A stretch of DNA of 64,000 nt from DASSFG01 sp035547915 (lineage in GTDB: Bacteria; Planctomycetota; Planctomycetia; Pirellulales; JAICIG01). Position numbers and translations under genes: made by a program. The notes under the pieces were generated by a model that saw only the letters and a list, made by a program, of their open reading frames with translations, was not told the DNA's origin and made no database searches. The stretch lies in the NCBI GenBank assembly GCA_035547915.1, contig DASZTS010000116.1, forward strand, positions 22,739-86,738, read 5' to 3'. Of the stretch, positions 34,350 to 44,218 are shown piece after piece (the stretch's first letter is position 1; the number at the start of each line of letters is the position of its first letter).

Positions 34350-34884
34350 TTCCCACTCTCCTTGGACAGATCCTTGTCCTGCTAACGGGTACGGAACGAA
34401 CCGATGTCGAGGCGGTCGATACGCCGGAGCGAGGAGGAGATGTCGCGGTCTGACTGCCGACCAGCCGGATACGGCCGGCTGGCCGAGCAACCCATACCTG
34501 ACGGAATTGAGTCACGCGAAGATTTGGCTTCGTGAGTCATCCTTGACACCACCACAGCGTGAACGCGGCTGGCCGCGGCTTTCACGTCCCGTCTTGGGCA
34601 CAGCGCCGGAGCAACTTAGGCGGAACCTATTGGCCTCGAAATCCCTGAGACGAACATTTCGCCCACCTGTCTGCCGTGCATGGCAGACGACGGTTTGCCT
34701 TTATAAGGATGCCTGGCGAAAACGCAACCAAATCCCGTATTTTGCGGTCAAAGTTGGCGCCGACCACAAGATGCTGTGCTAGCACCGGTAATGCTAGCGA
34801 CGAATCGCATCGCGGCGGGTGCTGTTCGGCCCGGTGATTTCGGGGCAAATTCGCGCGGGCGAAGATCGGTCGTGATCAGAGGTT
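34350..34884. other. intergenic region between C26-like gene and hemL
   Basis: About 535 bp without a supportable gene. It contains the small perfect inverted repeat CCAGCCGG / CCGGCTGG (34461-34468 and 34475-34482). Two GCTAGC-containing palindromic bits lie near 34780-34798, downstream of hemL. It also carries the upstream region of the C26-like gene. No further feature was identified. Confidence 0.45.
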
Positions 34885-36177
34885 CTACCCGATCTTTCGC
34901 AATACTTCTCTCGCCGCCGCGACGGTACGATCGACGTCCTGGGCTGTGTGCGCGACGGAGAGAAAAAGGGCCTCGTACTGGCTGCACGGCATGTAGATCC
35001 CCTCATCGATCAATCCCCAGAAATAACGAGCGAATCGCTGCGTATCGCACCGGCCCGCATCCGTCCAGCAGGTCACCGGTCCGGGATGGAAAAAGAGCGT
35101 CAACATGCTTCCCACGCGCGCCGTGGCGTGAGGCAGGCCGGCCTCGCGAGCAGCCGTCGCCAGCCCCCCTTCCAGCCGGGCGCCCAAGGTTTCGAGAAGC
35201 TCGTAGGGCGGATCGTCGCGCAGCTCCTTTAGCGTCGCAATACCGGCGGCGGTCGCCAATGGATTGCCGGAGAGCGTGCCGGCCTGAAACACCTTTCCGA
35301 CCGGTAGGATGTGGTCCATGATCTCGGCACGGCCCCCGAAGGCGCCGACGGGCAGCCCGCCACCGACAATCTTTCCGAGCGTCGTCAGGTCGGGCACGAT
35401 TCCGAACCGTGATTGTGCTCCGCCGTAGGCCACGCGGAATCCGGTCATCACCTCATCGAAGATCAGCAGCGCGCCGGCCCGCTTCGTCTCGTCCCGCAAT
35501 GCTTGCAGGAATTCGCCGGTGGGAACAACACAACCCATATTTCCGACGACCGGCTCGACGATGACGCCGGCGATGCGCTGTCCGTGTTCGGCGAAGGCGC
35601 GTTCCAAGCCGCCAGCGTCGTTGTACTGCAACACGAGGGTGTCTTGCGTGGTGCCCCGCGTCACGCCGGGCGAGTTCGGCGCGCCCAGGGTCGCCGCGGA
35701 GCTGCCGGCGGCCACCAGCAGGCTATCGACGTGGCCGTGATAGTTGCCCGCAAACTTGACGATCACGTCTCGACCCGTGAAACCGCGCGCGAGGCGAATC
35801 GCGCTCATCGTCGCTTCGGTGCCCGAGCTGACCAGCCGTACTTTCTCGATCGACGGGATGGCCTGCACGATCAAGCCGGCCAGCTCGCTTTCGGCCTCGG
35901 TCGGCGCGCCGAAGCTCGTGCCGCGGCCGATAGCCTCGGCCAGCGCCGCGGTGACACGCGGATGTGCGTGACCCAGGATCAGGGCTCCCCACGAGCCGAT
36001 GTAGTCGAGATAGCGGTTGCCGTCGAGGTCGACGAGGTAGGCCCCCTCGCCGCGCGCGATGAAGAGCGGCTCGCCGCCTACCCCCCCGAAGGCCCGCGCC
36101 GGACTATTCACACCGCCCGGAATCCGCTCTTTTGCCCGGGCAAAGGCCCGGCGGCTCAGTTCTCGTCTTTCAGCCAC
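34885..36177 (-). CDS. hemL: glutamate-1-semialdehyde 2,1-aminomutase
   Basis: A 430-residue class III PLP-dependent aminomutase that makes 5-aminolevulinate from glutamate-1-semialdehyde in tetrapyrrole biosynthesis (C5 pathway). It begins with the family start SRRAFARAKERIPGGVNSPARAF. It has VSSGTEATMSAIRLARGFTGRD, FAGNYHGHVDSLL, the FDEVMTGFR PLP-binding Asp/Glu and the Schiff-base Lys K269 in LGKIVGGGLPVGAFGG. The length is normal. Its start overlaps the end of hemB by 22 nt on the same strand, so the two genes are probably translationally coupled. Confidence 0.96.
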   Translation of the reverse strand: MAERRELSRRAFARAKERIPGGVNSPARAFGGVGGEPLFIARGEGAYLVDLDGNRYLDYIGSWGALILGHAHPRVTAALAEAIGRGTSFGAPTEAESELAGLIVQAIPSIEKVRLVSSGTEATMSAIRLARGFTGRDVIVKFAGNYHGHVDSLLVAAGSSAATLGAPNSPGVTRGTTQDTLVLQYNDAGGLERAFAEHGQRIAGVIVEPVVGNMGCVVPTGEFLQALRDETKRAGALLIFDEVMTGFRVAYGGAQSRFGIVPDLTTLGKIVGGGLPVGAFGGRAEIMDHILPVGKVFQAGTLSGNPLATAAGIATLKELRDDPPYELLETLGARLEGGLATAAREAGLPHATARVGSMLTLFFHPGPVTCWTDAGRCDTQRFARYFWGLIDEGIYMPCSQYEALFLSVAHTAQDVDRTVAAAREVLRKIG

Positions 36178-37193
36178 GTTGCTACGTCCCGCGCCCAGTA
36201 AGTAAGGATGATCTCCGCGCCGGCCCGTTGGATGGCCGTCAGCGATTCGAGCACGGTTTGCCGTTCGTCGAGCCAGCCGCGCGCCGCGGCGGCTTTGACC
36301 ATGCTGTACTCGCCGGACACGTTATATGCAGCCAGCGGAACGCCCGCAAACCGTTGCCGCACGGCCGCGATGATGTCCAGATAGGCGAGCGCCGGCTTGA
36401 CCATGACCAGATCGGCGCCCTCGGCCAGGTCGAGTTCGACTTCGCGCAGCGCCTGACCGGCGGCAGTCGCGGGGTCCATCTGGTAGCTGCGCCGATCACC
36501 GAACCGTGGCGCGCTTTCAGCGGCATCGCGAAAGGGGCCATAGAAGGCGCTGGCGTACTTGGCGGCATAGCTCATGATCGGCACGTCGGTAAAGCCCGCC
36601 TCGTCCAGGCCGTGGCGGATCGCGCCGACCATGCCATCCATCATGCCGCTGGGGGCGATCAGACCACTGCCGGCCCGCGCGTGGCTGACGGCCTGCCGGG
36701 CGAGCAGATCGAGCGTTGCGTCATTGTCGACGTCGGAAGTGCCATTCCTCTCGTGCAACACGCCGCAATGTCCATGGTCTGTGTATTCGCAGAAGCAGAC
36801 GTCGGTCATGACCAGCAATCCCGGTGCGGCCGCCTTCGCCACGCGCACCGCGTCCTGAATGATTCCTTCGTCGCAGCACGCGTCACTTCCGAGTGGGTCC
36901 TTTTCGTCGGGAATGCCGAACAACAGGATGCCGCCCAAGCCAAGCGTGGCGAGCCGTGAGACTTCCTCACCGAATAGGTCGAGCGACGATTGGTACTGGC
37001 CAGGCATGGCACCGATTTCTTGCTTGATGCCGCGGCCGCGCCGCACAAAGAGGGGTTGCACGAGGGTCGACGGCGTCAATCGCACCGCCTGTACCAGCGT
37101 GCGGACGCGGGCGTCGTATCTCAGCCGCCGCAACCGAGTAGTGGGAAAGCCAGGGGTCGTTGCCGCGTCGGCGGCGAGCGGGTCCTTAGTCAT
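36156..37193 (-). CDS. hemB: delta-aminolevulinic acid dehydratase (porphobilinogen synthase)
   Basis: A 345-residue enzyme condensing two 5-aminolevulinate molecules to porphobilinogen. Active-site lysines are K212 (SYAAKYASAFYGPFRDA) and K266 (MVKPALAYLD). The zinc-type cysteine set is present at C133, C135 and C143 (DVCFCEYTDHGHCG), suggesting a Zn-dependent form. The upstream in-frame extension to 37262 is likely non-coding; ATG 37193 gives a normal length. Its 3' end overlaps hemL by 22 nt. The two successive heme genes form an operon. Confidence 0.96.
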   Translation of the reverse strand: MTKDPLAADAATTPGFPTTRLRRLRYDARVRTLVQAVRLTPSTLVQPLFVRRGRGIKQEIGAMPGQYQSSLDLFGEEVSRLATLGLGGILLFGIPDEKDPLGSDACCDEGIIQDAVRVAKAAAPGLLVMTDVCFCEYTDHGHCGVLHERNGTSDVDNDATLDLLARQAVSHARAGSGLIAPSGMMDGMVGAIRHGLDEAGFTDVPIMSYAAKYASAFYGPFRDAAESAPRFGDRRSYQMDPATAAGQALREVELDLAEGADLVMVKPALAYLDIIAAVRQRFAGVPLAAYNVSGEYSMVKAAAARGWLDERQTVLESLTAIQRAGAEIILTYWARDVATWLKDEN

Positions 37194-37268
37194 ACATCTC
37201 GCTTGCGGTGGTAACTTGGGAGCGGAGGAACAGGGCCAGCCCACTCGTCGAGACGCACTCACGGTGTG

Positions 37269-39185
37269 TTACTCGTTGCTGGCGCGCCGATCGTCGGCCG
37301 TCGTCTGTTCGGCAAGCTTTTGCCGCGCCTGGGCCACGAAGTCGGTTGCCCAGGGCTTGCCGTCATACAACTCGAGCACGGCCCGCCAGATCTTCTTCGC
37401 CGCATCCGGGTCCTCGGCAGTCATCGAGTCGGCCCGGTCGAGCTGCCCGGCAATCCGGTCTCGGTGTTCTTGGGTGTAGGCGGCAACGTCTTTATGAAGC
37501 TTGTCGAGCTTGCGTCGAGCCAGCTCCAAGCATTGCCGAGTGATCGCCGGCTGTTGGTTCGCGTCGCTACCATACAGGTCGACGAGGGCTGTCATCTTTT
37601 TCATTCCCGCTTCCGGATCGAGATCGACTTGCCGGAGGGCCTCTACGTAGTCGCGCTCGACGGGCGAAAGTTCGTGCATTTTGCCACGCAGGCGCGAGCG
37701 TCTTTCGAGTTTTCGTTCGAGTCGGTCGGTCTCAATCTGATCGCGTAGTTCTTCCAGGTCCCGGGTGCGCGGATCGGAGGCATCCGCACGATTGAGGAAA
37801 TTGACGATATCCGCCTCGGCTTCGGCCAACTTATCGTTCTCGTCGGCGGCCATCGCCCGCGCATAGAGTTTGTCGAGACTCGCCGGTTGCAGCAGATACC
37901 AGGTGCCGAAGACAAGGGTCGCGATCGCCACCACCAGTGCCAGCACTTGCAGCGATAACCAACTGGTTTCCTCGTCCTGAATTTCCTCTCGCGTGCGGTC
38001 GTCGTTGGAGACGGTGGTGAACTTGGGTTGCGGGGCGGGAGGAGTACCTGCGCCATTCGCGCCGCCACCCGAGGTCGACGGCACGGGTGCCATCAACGGC
38101 GCCGCCACGGTGGCCATGTCGGGAGAGAGATTCAAATCCGAACGCAACGCCTTGCGAACGTTCGGCTCAGCCATCGACGGCGGGACGTCGACCAGCCGAT
38201 ATTCGTCGGCGCCGGGCGATAGGTCTCTCGCGACCGCTCCCACGCTGTCGGCGGCAGCGGTCGGTGCCGTGGCGACCATTTCGACCGGCAACGGAGACCC
38301 GGCTACAGATGGCGATGCTGGCGGGTGAATCAACTGAGAGTGCCCTTCGCCCTCGGGGCGAACCGACAGACCGTGTCGCATTGCTTCCAGCCGGCGTGAC
38401 AACACCATCGCGGTTGGAATGCGTTTTTCCGGATCCTTCTCCAGCAGCAGGCTGACGATTGCTTCCAATTCGGCCGGCGCCTCGGGGGCGAAACGCCGAA
38501 GCGGCTCGGGCTGCGCGAATCGCTGCAATTGCAGCATTTCGACCATCGTGGCCGCGCGGAACGGGGGCCGGCGCGCGAGCAGGGCGAACATCACGCCCCC
38601 CAGGCTATACAGATCGCAACGATGGGTGACGGGACGCCCGTCGGCCTGCTCTGGCGCCATGTATTCGGCAGTGCCGAGCACGCCGCCGTCGGCGGTCAGC
38701 CCCGTATTGCCGAACAGTTTGGCGATGCCGAAGTCGGACAGCTTGAGGGTGCCATCGTCGGCCAGCAGCAGGTTGGCCGGTTTGATGTCGCGATGGATCA
38801 CGCCCCGGTCATGCGCATGCTTGAGCGCCCGACAGATCTGGATGCCCAGATCGGTCACCTCGCGCCATTCGAAAGTGCGGCCGGCCAGCAATTCCTCTTC
38901 GAGGCTGCGGCCCTCCACAAGCTCCATACCGTAAAAATGGTGGCCATCCTGCTCGCCATACCCAAAGAGCCGCACGATGTTGGGATGGTGGAGCTTGCGG
39001 AGGCTTTCGATCTCGGCTTCAAAGCGTTCGCGAAAGCCCTCTTCCTGAGCCAGCGCCGCCGACAGGACTTTGACGGCGGCGGCTTCGAGAGTTTCTACGT
39101 TGACGGCGGCATAGACGGTACCCATGCCGCCTCTGCCCAACTTGCGACCGATCTGATAAGGCCCGAGCCGTTCGAGTTGCATCAT
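37269..39185 (-). CDS. membrane-anchored Ser/Thr protein kinase
   Basis: A 638-residue Hanks-type kinase. The glycine-rich loop LGRGGMGTVYAA is at 16-27, the ATP Lys at K39, the catalytic HRDIKPAN at 131-138, DFG at 151-153 and GTAEYMAPEQ at 171-180. After the kinase domain (to ~270) comes a Pro/Ala-rich linker, one transmembrane helix (409-432), and a 200-residue extracytoplasmic helical region rich in charged residues. No PASTA repeats are present. It lies 75 bp upstream of hemB on the same strand; a functional link is not apparent. Confidence 0.92.
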   Translation of the reverse strand: MMQLERLGPYQIGRKLGRGGMGTVYAAVNVETLEAAAVKVLSAALAQEEGFRERFEAEIESLRKLHHPNIVRLFGYGEQDGHHFYGMELVEGRSLEEELLAGRTFEWREVTDLGIQICRALKHAHDRGVIHRDIKPANLLLADDGTLKLSDFGIAKLFGNTGLTADGGVLGTAEYMAPEQADGRPVTHRCDLYSLGGVMFALLARRPPFRAATMVEMLQLQRFAQPEPLRRFAPEAPAELEAIVSLLLEKDPEKRIPTAMVLSRRLEAMRHGLSVRPEGEGHSQLIHPPASPSVAGSPLPVEMVATAPTAAADSVGAVARDLSPGADEYRLVDVPPSMAEPNVRKALRSDLNLSPDMATVAAPLMAPVPSTSGGGANGAGTPPAPQPKFTTVSNDDRTREEIQDEETSWLSLQVLALVVAIATLVFGTWYLLQPASLDKLYARAMAADENDKLAEAEADIVNFLNRADASDPRTRDLEELRDQIETDRLERKLERRSRLRGKMHELSPVERDYVEALRQVDLDPEAGMKKMTALVDLYGSDANQQPAITRQCLELARRKLDKLHKDVAAYTQEHRDRIAGQLDRADSMTAEDPDAAKKIWRAVLELYDGKPWATDFVAQARQKLAEQTTADDRRASNE

Positions 39186-39355
39186 TGCTCAGACATGAAC
39201 CGTTGAGCTTAACTCTGTTTATGCTAGCCCCTTAGCGCCGAGCATGCCAGTGGCTTGCGGCGGGGCCTTTCGGCCCCTACCCAGTTTTCGGGCGATTCGT
39301 TATGCTGCGCTCCGCTAACGTCTTCCACGCCGGAATCCATCAGGAGGTGAATGTC

Positions 39356-39967
39356 ATGGCCTATTCCGTACCGCCCCTTCCCTACGCGTTCGATGCACTC
39401 GAGCCGCATATCGACGCCAAGACGATGGAGATTCACCACGATAAGCACCATGCGGCGTATGTGACGAACCTGAACAACGCCATCGCCAACACCGACTTAG
39501 GCAATCAGAGCATCGAATCGCTCTGCGCGAACATCGACAAAGTGCCCGAGAACATCCGTCAGGCGGTGCGCAACAACGGCGGTGGCCATGCCAACCACTC
39601 CTTGTTCTGGACCATCATGGGCCCAAACGCGGGCGGGCAGCCGAGTGGTCCGTTGGCCGACGCCATCAAGAACGAATTGGGCGGTTTCGACGCCTTCAAG
39701 GACGCTTTTGCCAAGGCAGGCATGGGCCGTTTCGGGAGCGGTTGGGCGTGGTTAAGTTTGGACAAGAGCAAGAAGCTGATCGTCGAGAGTACGCCGAACC
39801 AGGACAATCCTCTCATGCACGGCAACACTCCGATCGTCGGCTGCGACGTCTGGGAGCACGCCTACTACCTCAAATACCAGAACCGCCGTGCCGATTACCT
39901 GGCCGCCTGGTGGAACGTGGTCAACTGGTCGGCCGTTGCCGAAAGGTACACCCAAGCGAAGAAATAA
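39356..39967 (+). CDS. sodA: superoxide dismutase, Mn type
   Basis: A 203-residue Fe/Mn superoxide dismutase. Metal ligands are H27 (IHHDKHHAAYV), H81 (GGHANHSLFW), D164 and H168 (GCDVWEHAYYLKYQNRR). RNNGGGHANHSLFW with Gly at the position of the Fe-form Gln, and Gln in TPNQDNPLM, indicate the Mn form. ATG 39356 is preceded by CAGGAGGTGA, a strong ribosome-binding site, and defines the start; the earlier frame from 39302 is not needed. No signal peptide, so cytoplasmic. Confidence 0.95.
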   Translation: MAYSVPPLPYAFDALEPHIDAKTMEIHHDKHHAAYVTNLNNAIANTDLGNQSIESLCANIDKVPENIRQAVRNNGGGHANHSLFWTIMGPNAGGQPSGPLADAIKNELGGFDAFKDAFAKAGMGRFGSGWAWLSLDKSKKLIVESTPNQDNPLMHGNTPIVGCDVWEHAYYLKYQNRRADYLAAWWNVVNWSAVAERYTQAKK

Positions 39968-40015
39968 CGAGATAGCGCTCGGCAAGGGCACGCCCATACG
40001 GCTGCTGGCGCATCG

Positions 40016-41887
40016 TTAGTCGTCGAGCGCGGCCACACTCGAACCCTGTTCGATCTCGAAGAGTTTATCGATCTCGACGTGCGGTACTTGTTCTTGCGTT
40101 CCGTCGGGCCAGCGGATGGTGAGCCGGTCGACTCGCGACGCATCGCCCAGGCCGATGGTCACGGGCAATTCGACTTGCGAGAGGTAGCTGCGCGTCGGCA
40201 TGACAGGGCGGATCATCGTCTCACCGGCGACCTCGGCTTCGATCCACGAGCCGATCGCGTCGCGGTTCGCCTGTGTGCCGCGCAGCTTCACGCGCAACCA
40301 GTGATGGTGGAGCGATTGGTCGTTGCGAAGCAGCCGCGGCGGACTGCCGATGGCCGTGATCAGCATGTCGAGATCGCCGTCACCGTCGATATCGGCGTAG
40401 GTTGCACCGCGGCCCACCAGTGGCCGCGAAAAATCCTCGCCGCAGTTGGCTTCGGGCACGAGTAGGAACTCCGAATCGGCCTCACCGCCGCAGTTCCAGA
40501 ACAGGTGCGGCGGCTGCTCGTAGCGCTGGCTTTCCTGGACTTTCTGGATGTCCTCTTCCAGATGTCCGTTTGCCGTGAATAGATCGAGGCGCCGGTCGAG
40601 ATCGTAGTCGAGGAAGAACAGGCCGAACTTCAGGTTGAGCCGCGACGGCAGACCAAGGCCGGTAGCCACGGCTTCGTCGACGAACATCGGCATCTCGTGG
40701 GCCGAGATTTCGCCCTGTGTCACGTAAAGAGCGGTCGGCTCGTTGGAAAAGTTGCCGATGGCGATGCCGAGAGTGCGATCGTTGCGAAAACGAGCGCAGT
40801 CGATGCCCATCGCGCCGCGGGCCCGCCCAGCGGGATCCAAAGCCACACCGCAGATAGCGCCGACTTCCTTGAACCGGCCGTCACGCTGATTGTGGAACAC
40901 GAGGTTCTGCACCGTGTCGTTGGCCACAACCAGGTCGATCCAGCCGTCGCTGTCTAAATCGACAGGAAGTACCCCCAGGGACTTGGCCAGCGGCATACGG
41001 GTGTCCCGGTTTGTCACCTGCACGCCCGATTCGACCGAGACGTTGGTGAACGTTCCTTGCCCTTCGTTGCGATAGAGGTAGGGAAACGAGCCTTCGAATA
41101 CGTCTGGGCGGCAATAGGCCCTCCCTTCGCCCTTAAGCGTACAGTTCAACCGCAGATCGATTTCCTTGCTCCAACGCACGTAGTTGGCCACAAAGAGATC
41201 GAGATCGCCGTCGTTGTCGTAGTCGAACCAGCCGCAGCTCGTGCTCCAGGCGCCGTGGTCGCCGGCTACGCCGGCCGCGTGGGTGACGTCGCGAAAAGTC
41301 CCCTTGTCGTTGCGGAACAGCCGATTCGGCCCGACGGCAGAGAGGAAGACGTCGACCCAGCCGTCGTTGTCGTAGTCGCCGACGGCGACGCCCATGCCGT
41401 ATAGTTGCACGCCCAGCCCCGATTCGGCCGTCACGTCGTCGAAATGGCCCCGACCATCATTGCGATAAAGTGCTGTGGTGGGTGTGGACGCCCCGCGCGT
41501 CTCATGCCCTGCCCAATATGACGAATTGACCAACAGCAAATCCTGGTCGCCGTCGTTGTCGTAATCCAAGAACGCGCAGCCGCCCCCCATCGTCTCGGGC
41601 AGCAACTTGTCGCCATAGGCACCGTTGACGTGAACGAAGGTGATACCCGCTTCGCGCGTGATATCGGTGAAACGGACTCGCGGAATGGACACCTTCGGGG
41701 TACGGACCCCGCCAACCGCGGGCGATTGGTTGTCGGCCACGATGGAAGGCGGTCTTCGCGCGAACCAGTAGTAGGTGCCCGCGGCGAAGGCGACGGCCGC
41801 GATCAAGGCCAGCGACCAACGTAGCGCGCGCCCAATGATGACGTCGTCGCGTTCCAGGTTGTCGGGTTCAGGATTCGTTCCGGTCAT
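40016..41887 (-). CDS. CRTAC1-family VCBS/FG-GAP repeat and ASPIC/UnbV domain protein
   Basis: A 623-residue protein. An N-terminal transmembrane segment (about 22-42) anchors it. Four or more FG-GAP/VCBS-type repeats follow with the calcium-binding DxDxDGxxD pattern (DYDNDGDQDLLLVN; DYDNDGWVDVFLS; DYDNDGDLDLFVAN; DLDSDGWIDLVVAND; DIDGDGDLDMLIT). The C-terminus has an ASPIC/UnbV domain (HHWLRVKLRG...RLTIRWPDGTQEQVP). Homologues are abundant in planctomycetes, predicted beta-propellers facing outside; the partner is unknown. The upstream frame to 41944 lacks the leader character, so ATG 41887 is chosen. Confidence 0.9.
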   Translation of the reverse strand: MTGTNPEPDNLERDDVIIGRALRWSLALIAAVAFAAGTYYWFARRPPSIVADNQSPAVGGVRTPKVSIPRVRFTDITREAGITFVHVNGAYGDKLLPETMGGGCAFLDYDNDGDQDLLLVNSSYWAGHETRGASTPTTALYRNDGRGHFDDVTAESGLGVQLYGMGVAVGDYDNDGWVDVFLSAVGPNRLFRNDKGTFRDVTHAAGVAGDHGAWSTSCGWFDYDNDGDLDLFVANYVRWSKEIDLRLNCTLKGEGRAYCRPDVFEGSFPYLYRNEGQGTFTNVSVESGVQVTNRDTRMPLAKSLGVLPVDLDSDGWIDLVVANDTVQNLVFHNQRDGRFKEVGAICGVALDPAGRARGAMGIDCARFRNDRTLGIAIGNFSNEPTALYVTQGEISAHEMPMFVDEAVATGLGLPSRLNLKFGLFFLDYDLDRRLDLFTANGHLEEDIQKVQESQRYEQPPHLFWNCGGEADSEFLLVPEANCGEDFSRPLVGRGATYADIDGDGDLDMLITAIGSPPRLLRNDQSLHHHWLRVKLRGTQANRDAIGSWIEAEVAGETMIRPVMPTRSYLSQVELPVTIGLGDASRVDRLTIRWPDGTQEQVPHVEIDKLFEIEQGSSVAALDD

Positions 41888-42502
41888 ATCTCGATCGTCG
41901 TTGTGCCTCTTCGCTTCCCCTCCTTTTATCATCGGCGTCCCCACGCCGTCGACTCGGCATCACCCCGCGCGGGAGGGGCGGGCAGCTTGTTTGTACTGAC
42001 TTTCGACAGACGGGCGCGCCTGCGCGGTGCAAAGAAAAGCGCCGAGACGCTCCCTGGCCCGTCACGGATCTCGTGTACGCGGCAGGCGGAGACCGAATCA
42101 GACGTCAAGTTGCATTTTTAGCGCGGCCGGATGCACCGTCAAACCGGCGATGGTTACCGCCTGCGTGGCGACATTCTGCACTCGCGCGTACTCTCCGTTC
42201 TAGCCTTGGCACCCAATGGAGCCTCAGCTTGAACCTATTGTAACCTCCCCGGGGATGCCCGATGGTGCGTGCAAGTTGCTTGCATTTCCCGATGTGGCAG
42301 GTCAAGATGTACGTACCCCCTAGGCGCATGTTCGGCTGGCTGTTTTAACGGCCAAGCGGAAATCTGAGATGTGCCTAACCGTCGAACCAAACAGACGCGA
42401 ACGGTTCTGTCTGGTTTGATCCCGCCTTGAGTTTCGTCCCGCCCGGTTACTGTTCGCTTGGCTCGTTTCTTATTGTTTCTGCAGAGAAGAAGAGGCAATT
42501 TC
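41888..42502. other. long divergent intergenic region
   Basis: About 615 bp between the CRTAC1-type gene (minus) and the DUF1559 gene (plus). Apart from the hairpin at 42385-42416, no gene, repeat or terminator was recognised. It should hold promoters for both genes. Confidence 0.5.
42385..42416 (+). other. candidate 5'-leader hairpin upstream of DUF1559 gene
   Basis: AACCAAACAGA (42385-42395) pairs with TCTGTCTGGTT (42406-42416) over 11 bp with one mismatch, around a 10-nt loop. It lies 86 bp before the ATG of the DUF1559 gene. It could be part of an untranslated leader or an operator; no known family is recognised. Confidence 0.35.
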
Positions 42503-43558
42503 ATGCATCGCCGTCCGCGTAAAGGTTTCACTCTGGTCGAGCTTCTGGTTGTGATCGCCATCATCGGCATCTTGATAGCGCTGTTGCTGCCGGCCGTACA
42601 AGCGGCGCGCGAGGCCGCCCGCCGCGCGCAGTGTGTGAACAACCTCAAGCAATTGGGCGTAGCCTTGCAGAACTATCACGACGCGCTCGGTACCTACCCA
42701 CCTTTGGCCACGGGACCGGGCTTGACCGGCCCTTCCGGACCTGGCGGGCCGAATCTGGGAACACAGATCGGTGTGTTCGTGTTCCTCACGCCGTACATGG
42801 AACAGCAAGCCGTCTGGAATCAGATCAATTGGCAGACCGCGCCGCAGCCCTGGGTCGCATATCAAGCCTGGGCCGTCGAGATTCCCGGGCTGATCTGTCC
42901 GTCGGATGTTAAACCCACCGCGAATGCGATGACATACACGACGGCCAGCGGCGCGACCATGTCGGGCTACCAGGGACGCAATAGCTATAAAGCGTCGATG
43001 GGCACGACCACCAACGACAATGAAAACAACAATACGACGACGGGCATTTTCGCCAACAACGGCTATGCAAAGATCGTCGACATCCTCGACGGCACCAGCC
43101 ACACGCTCGCGTTCGCCGAGGCTTGTCAGGGTAGCCCCTTCAATATGGCTGAGGTGGTGAGCAATCGGGCCATCAACGTCAGCACGAACATGTCGACGAT
43201 GAACGGCCTTTACAACACCGGTTACACGCTGTGCCAGGCCACCGCGACCAATGGTTATTACACCGCCGCGTACAATACGAACACGGGCTACCTGCCCGGC
43301 ATGCGGTGGAACGACGGAGGATCTCATTATTCGGGCTTTACGTCGATCATTCCGCCGAACGGCCCTAGTTGCTTCTCTGGAAACGCGGACCGTACATGGG
43401 GCATCTTTACTCCGAGCAGCAGGCATCCGGGCGGCGCCCTGTGCGGGCTGGCCGATGGTAGCACGCGCTTCTTTCCGGAAACCACCGACGTGATGACGTG
43501 GCAGGCCTTGGGCACCAAAAACGGCGGAGAGTCGGTCGACAGCGTTCTTGCTCAATAG
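42503..43558 (+). CDS. DUF1559 protein with prepilin-type N-terminal cleavage/methylation signal
   Basis: A 351-residue pseudopilin-like protein. The prepilin leader is MHRRPRKG, with cleavage G8|F9 and the conserved E13, followed by the hydrophobic helix TLVELLVVIAIIGILIALLLPAVQ (9-32) and the AAREAARRAQCVNNLKQLGVALQNYHD segment diagnostic of DUF1559. The C-terminal SSRHPGGALCGLADGSTRFF motif is the DUF1559 H-x-G-G pattern. This family is strongly expanded in planctomycetes and is thought to be exported and assembled by a type II/IV-pilin-like machinery. ATG 42503 is the leader start. Confidence 0.95.
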   Translation: MHRRPRKGFTLVELLVVIAIIGILIALLLPAVQAAREAARRAQCVNNLKQLGVALQNYHDALGTYPPLATGPGLTGPSGPGGPNLGTQIGVFVFLTPYMEQQAVWNQINWQTAPQPWVAYQAWAVEIPGLICPSDVKPTANAMTYTTASGATMSGYQGRNSYKASMGTTTNDNENNNTTTGIFANNGYAKIVDILDGTSHTLAFAEACQGSPFNMAEVVSNRAINVSTNMSTMNGLYNTGYTLCQATATNGYYTAAYNTNTGYLPGMRWNDGGSHYSGFTSIIPPNGPSCFSGNADRTWGIFTPSSRHPGGALCGLADGSTRFFPETTDVMTWQALGTKNGGESVDSVLAQ

Positions 43559-43703
43559 GGTTCACCGGCCATGCGTGATAAAGCATGACCAGCGGGGATG
43601 GGCGAGGGCTGGTTCCTTCGCCCCTTCTCGGCTGGAGTGGCCGCGGCGCGGCTCGTCAACGGCAGGTTGCGTCGGGGCGGGCTACGGTTGATAATGAAAG
43701 CCC

Positions 43704-44210
43704 ATGCAGTGCCCTTATTGCCGCAACGACAACGACCGCGTCATCGACTCGCGCGCCAGTGACGATGGTTTCGCTATCCGCCGGCGGCGAGAATGCTTGA
43801 CCTGTCATCGGCGTTATACGACGTACGAACGGGTCGAAGAGCCAGCGATCAAGGTGGTGAAGAAGGATGGTATCCGCGAGCCGTTCAGCCGCGAAAAGAT
43901 CAAGAACGGCCTACAGAAAGCCTGCTGGAAGCGTCCGATCAGCGACGAGCAGATCGAGGCCATCGTCGCCACGATCGAGAACGACATCTATGCCAACTTC
44001 GACACGGAAGTGGCCAGTCGCAACTTGGGCGACATGGTGATGTTGCAACTGCGCGACGTGGACCAGGTGGCCTTCGTTCGTTTCGCCAGCGTCTACCGCG
44101 AATTCAAGGACGTACGCGATTTCGTCGAGGAGTTGGAGCCGATGCTGGCGCAGAATCGCTCCGGCAGTTCGGCCAGGCTCAACAACCAGGTACGGCCCGG
44201 CACGCGGTAG
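43704..44210 (+). CDS. nrdR: transcriptional repressor NrdR
   Basis: A 168-residue Zn-ribbon/ATP-cone regulator that represses ribonucleotide reductase genes according to (d)ATP levels. Zinc ligands are C3, C6, C31 and C34 (CPYC and CLTC). The ATP-cone follows, with VVKKDGIREPFSREKIKNGLQKACWKRPIS (in pieces) and the FVRFASVYREFKDVRDF C-terminal signature. The length is somewhat longer than the typical ~150 residues because of a Ser/Gly/Asn-rich tail. No ribonucleotide reductase gene lies nearby. It is convergent with the iron-ADH gene. Confidence 0.97.
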   Translation: MQCPYCRNDNDRVIDSRASDDGFAIRRRRECLTCHRRYTTYERVEEPAIKVVKKDGIREPFSREKIKNGLQKACWKRPISDEQIEAIVATIENDIYANFDTEVASRNLGDMVMLQLRDVDQVAFVRFASVYREFKDVRDFVEELEPMLAQNRSGSSARLNNQVRPGTR

Positions 44211-44218
44211 GCAACGGT

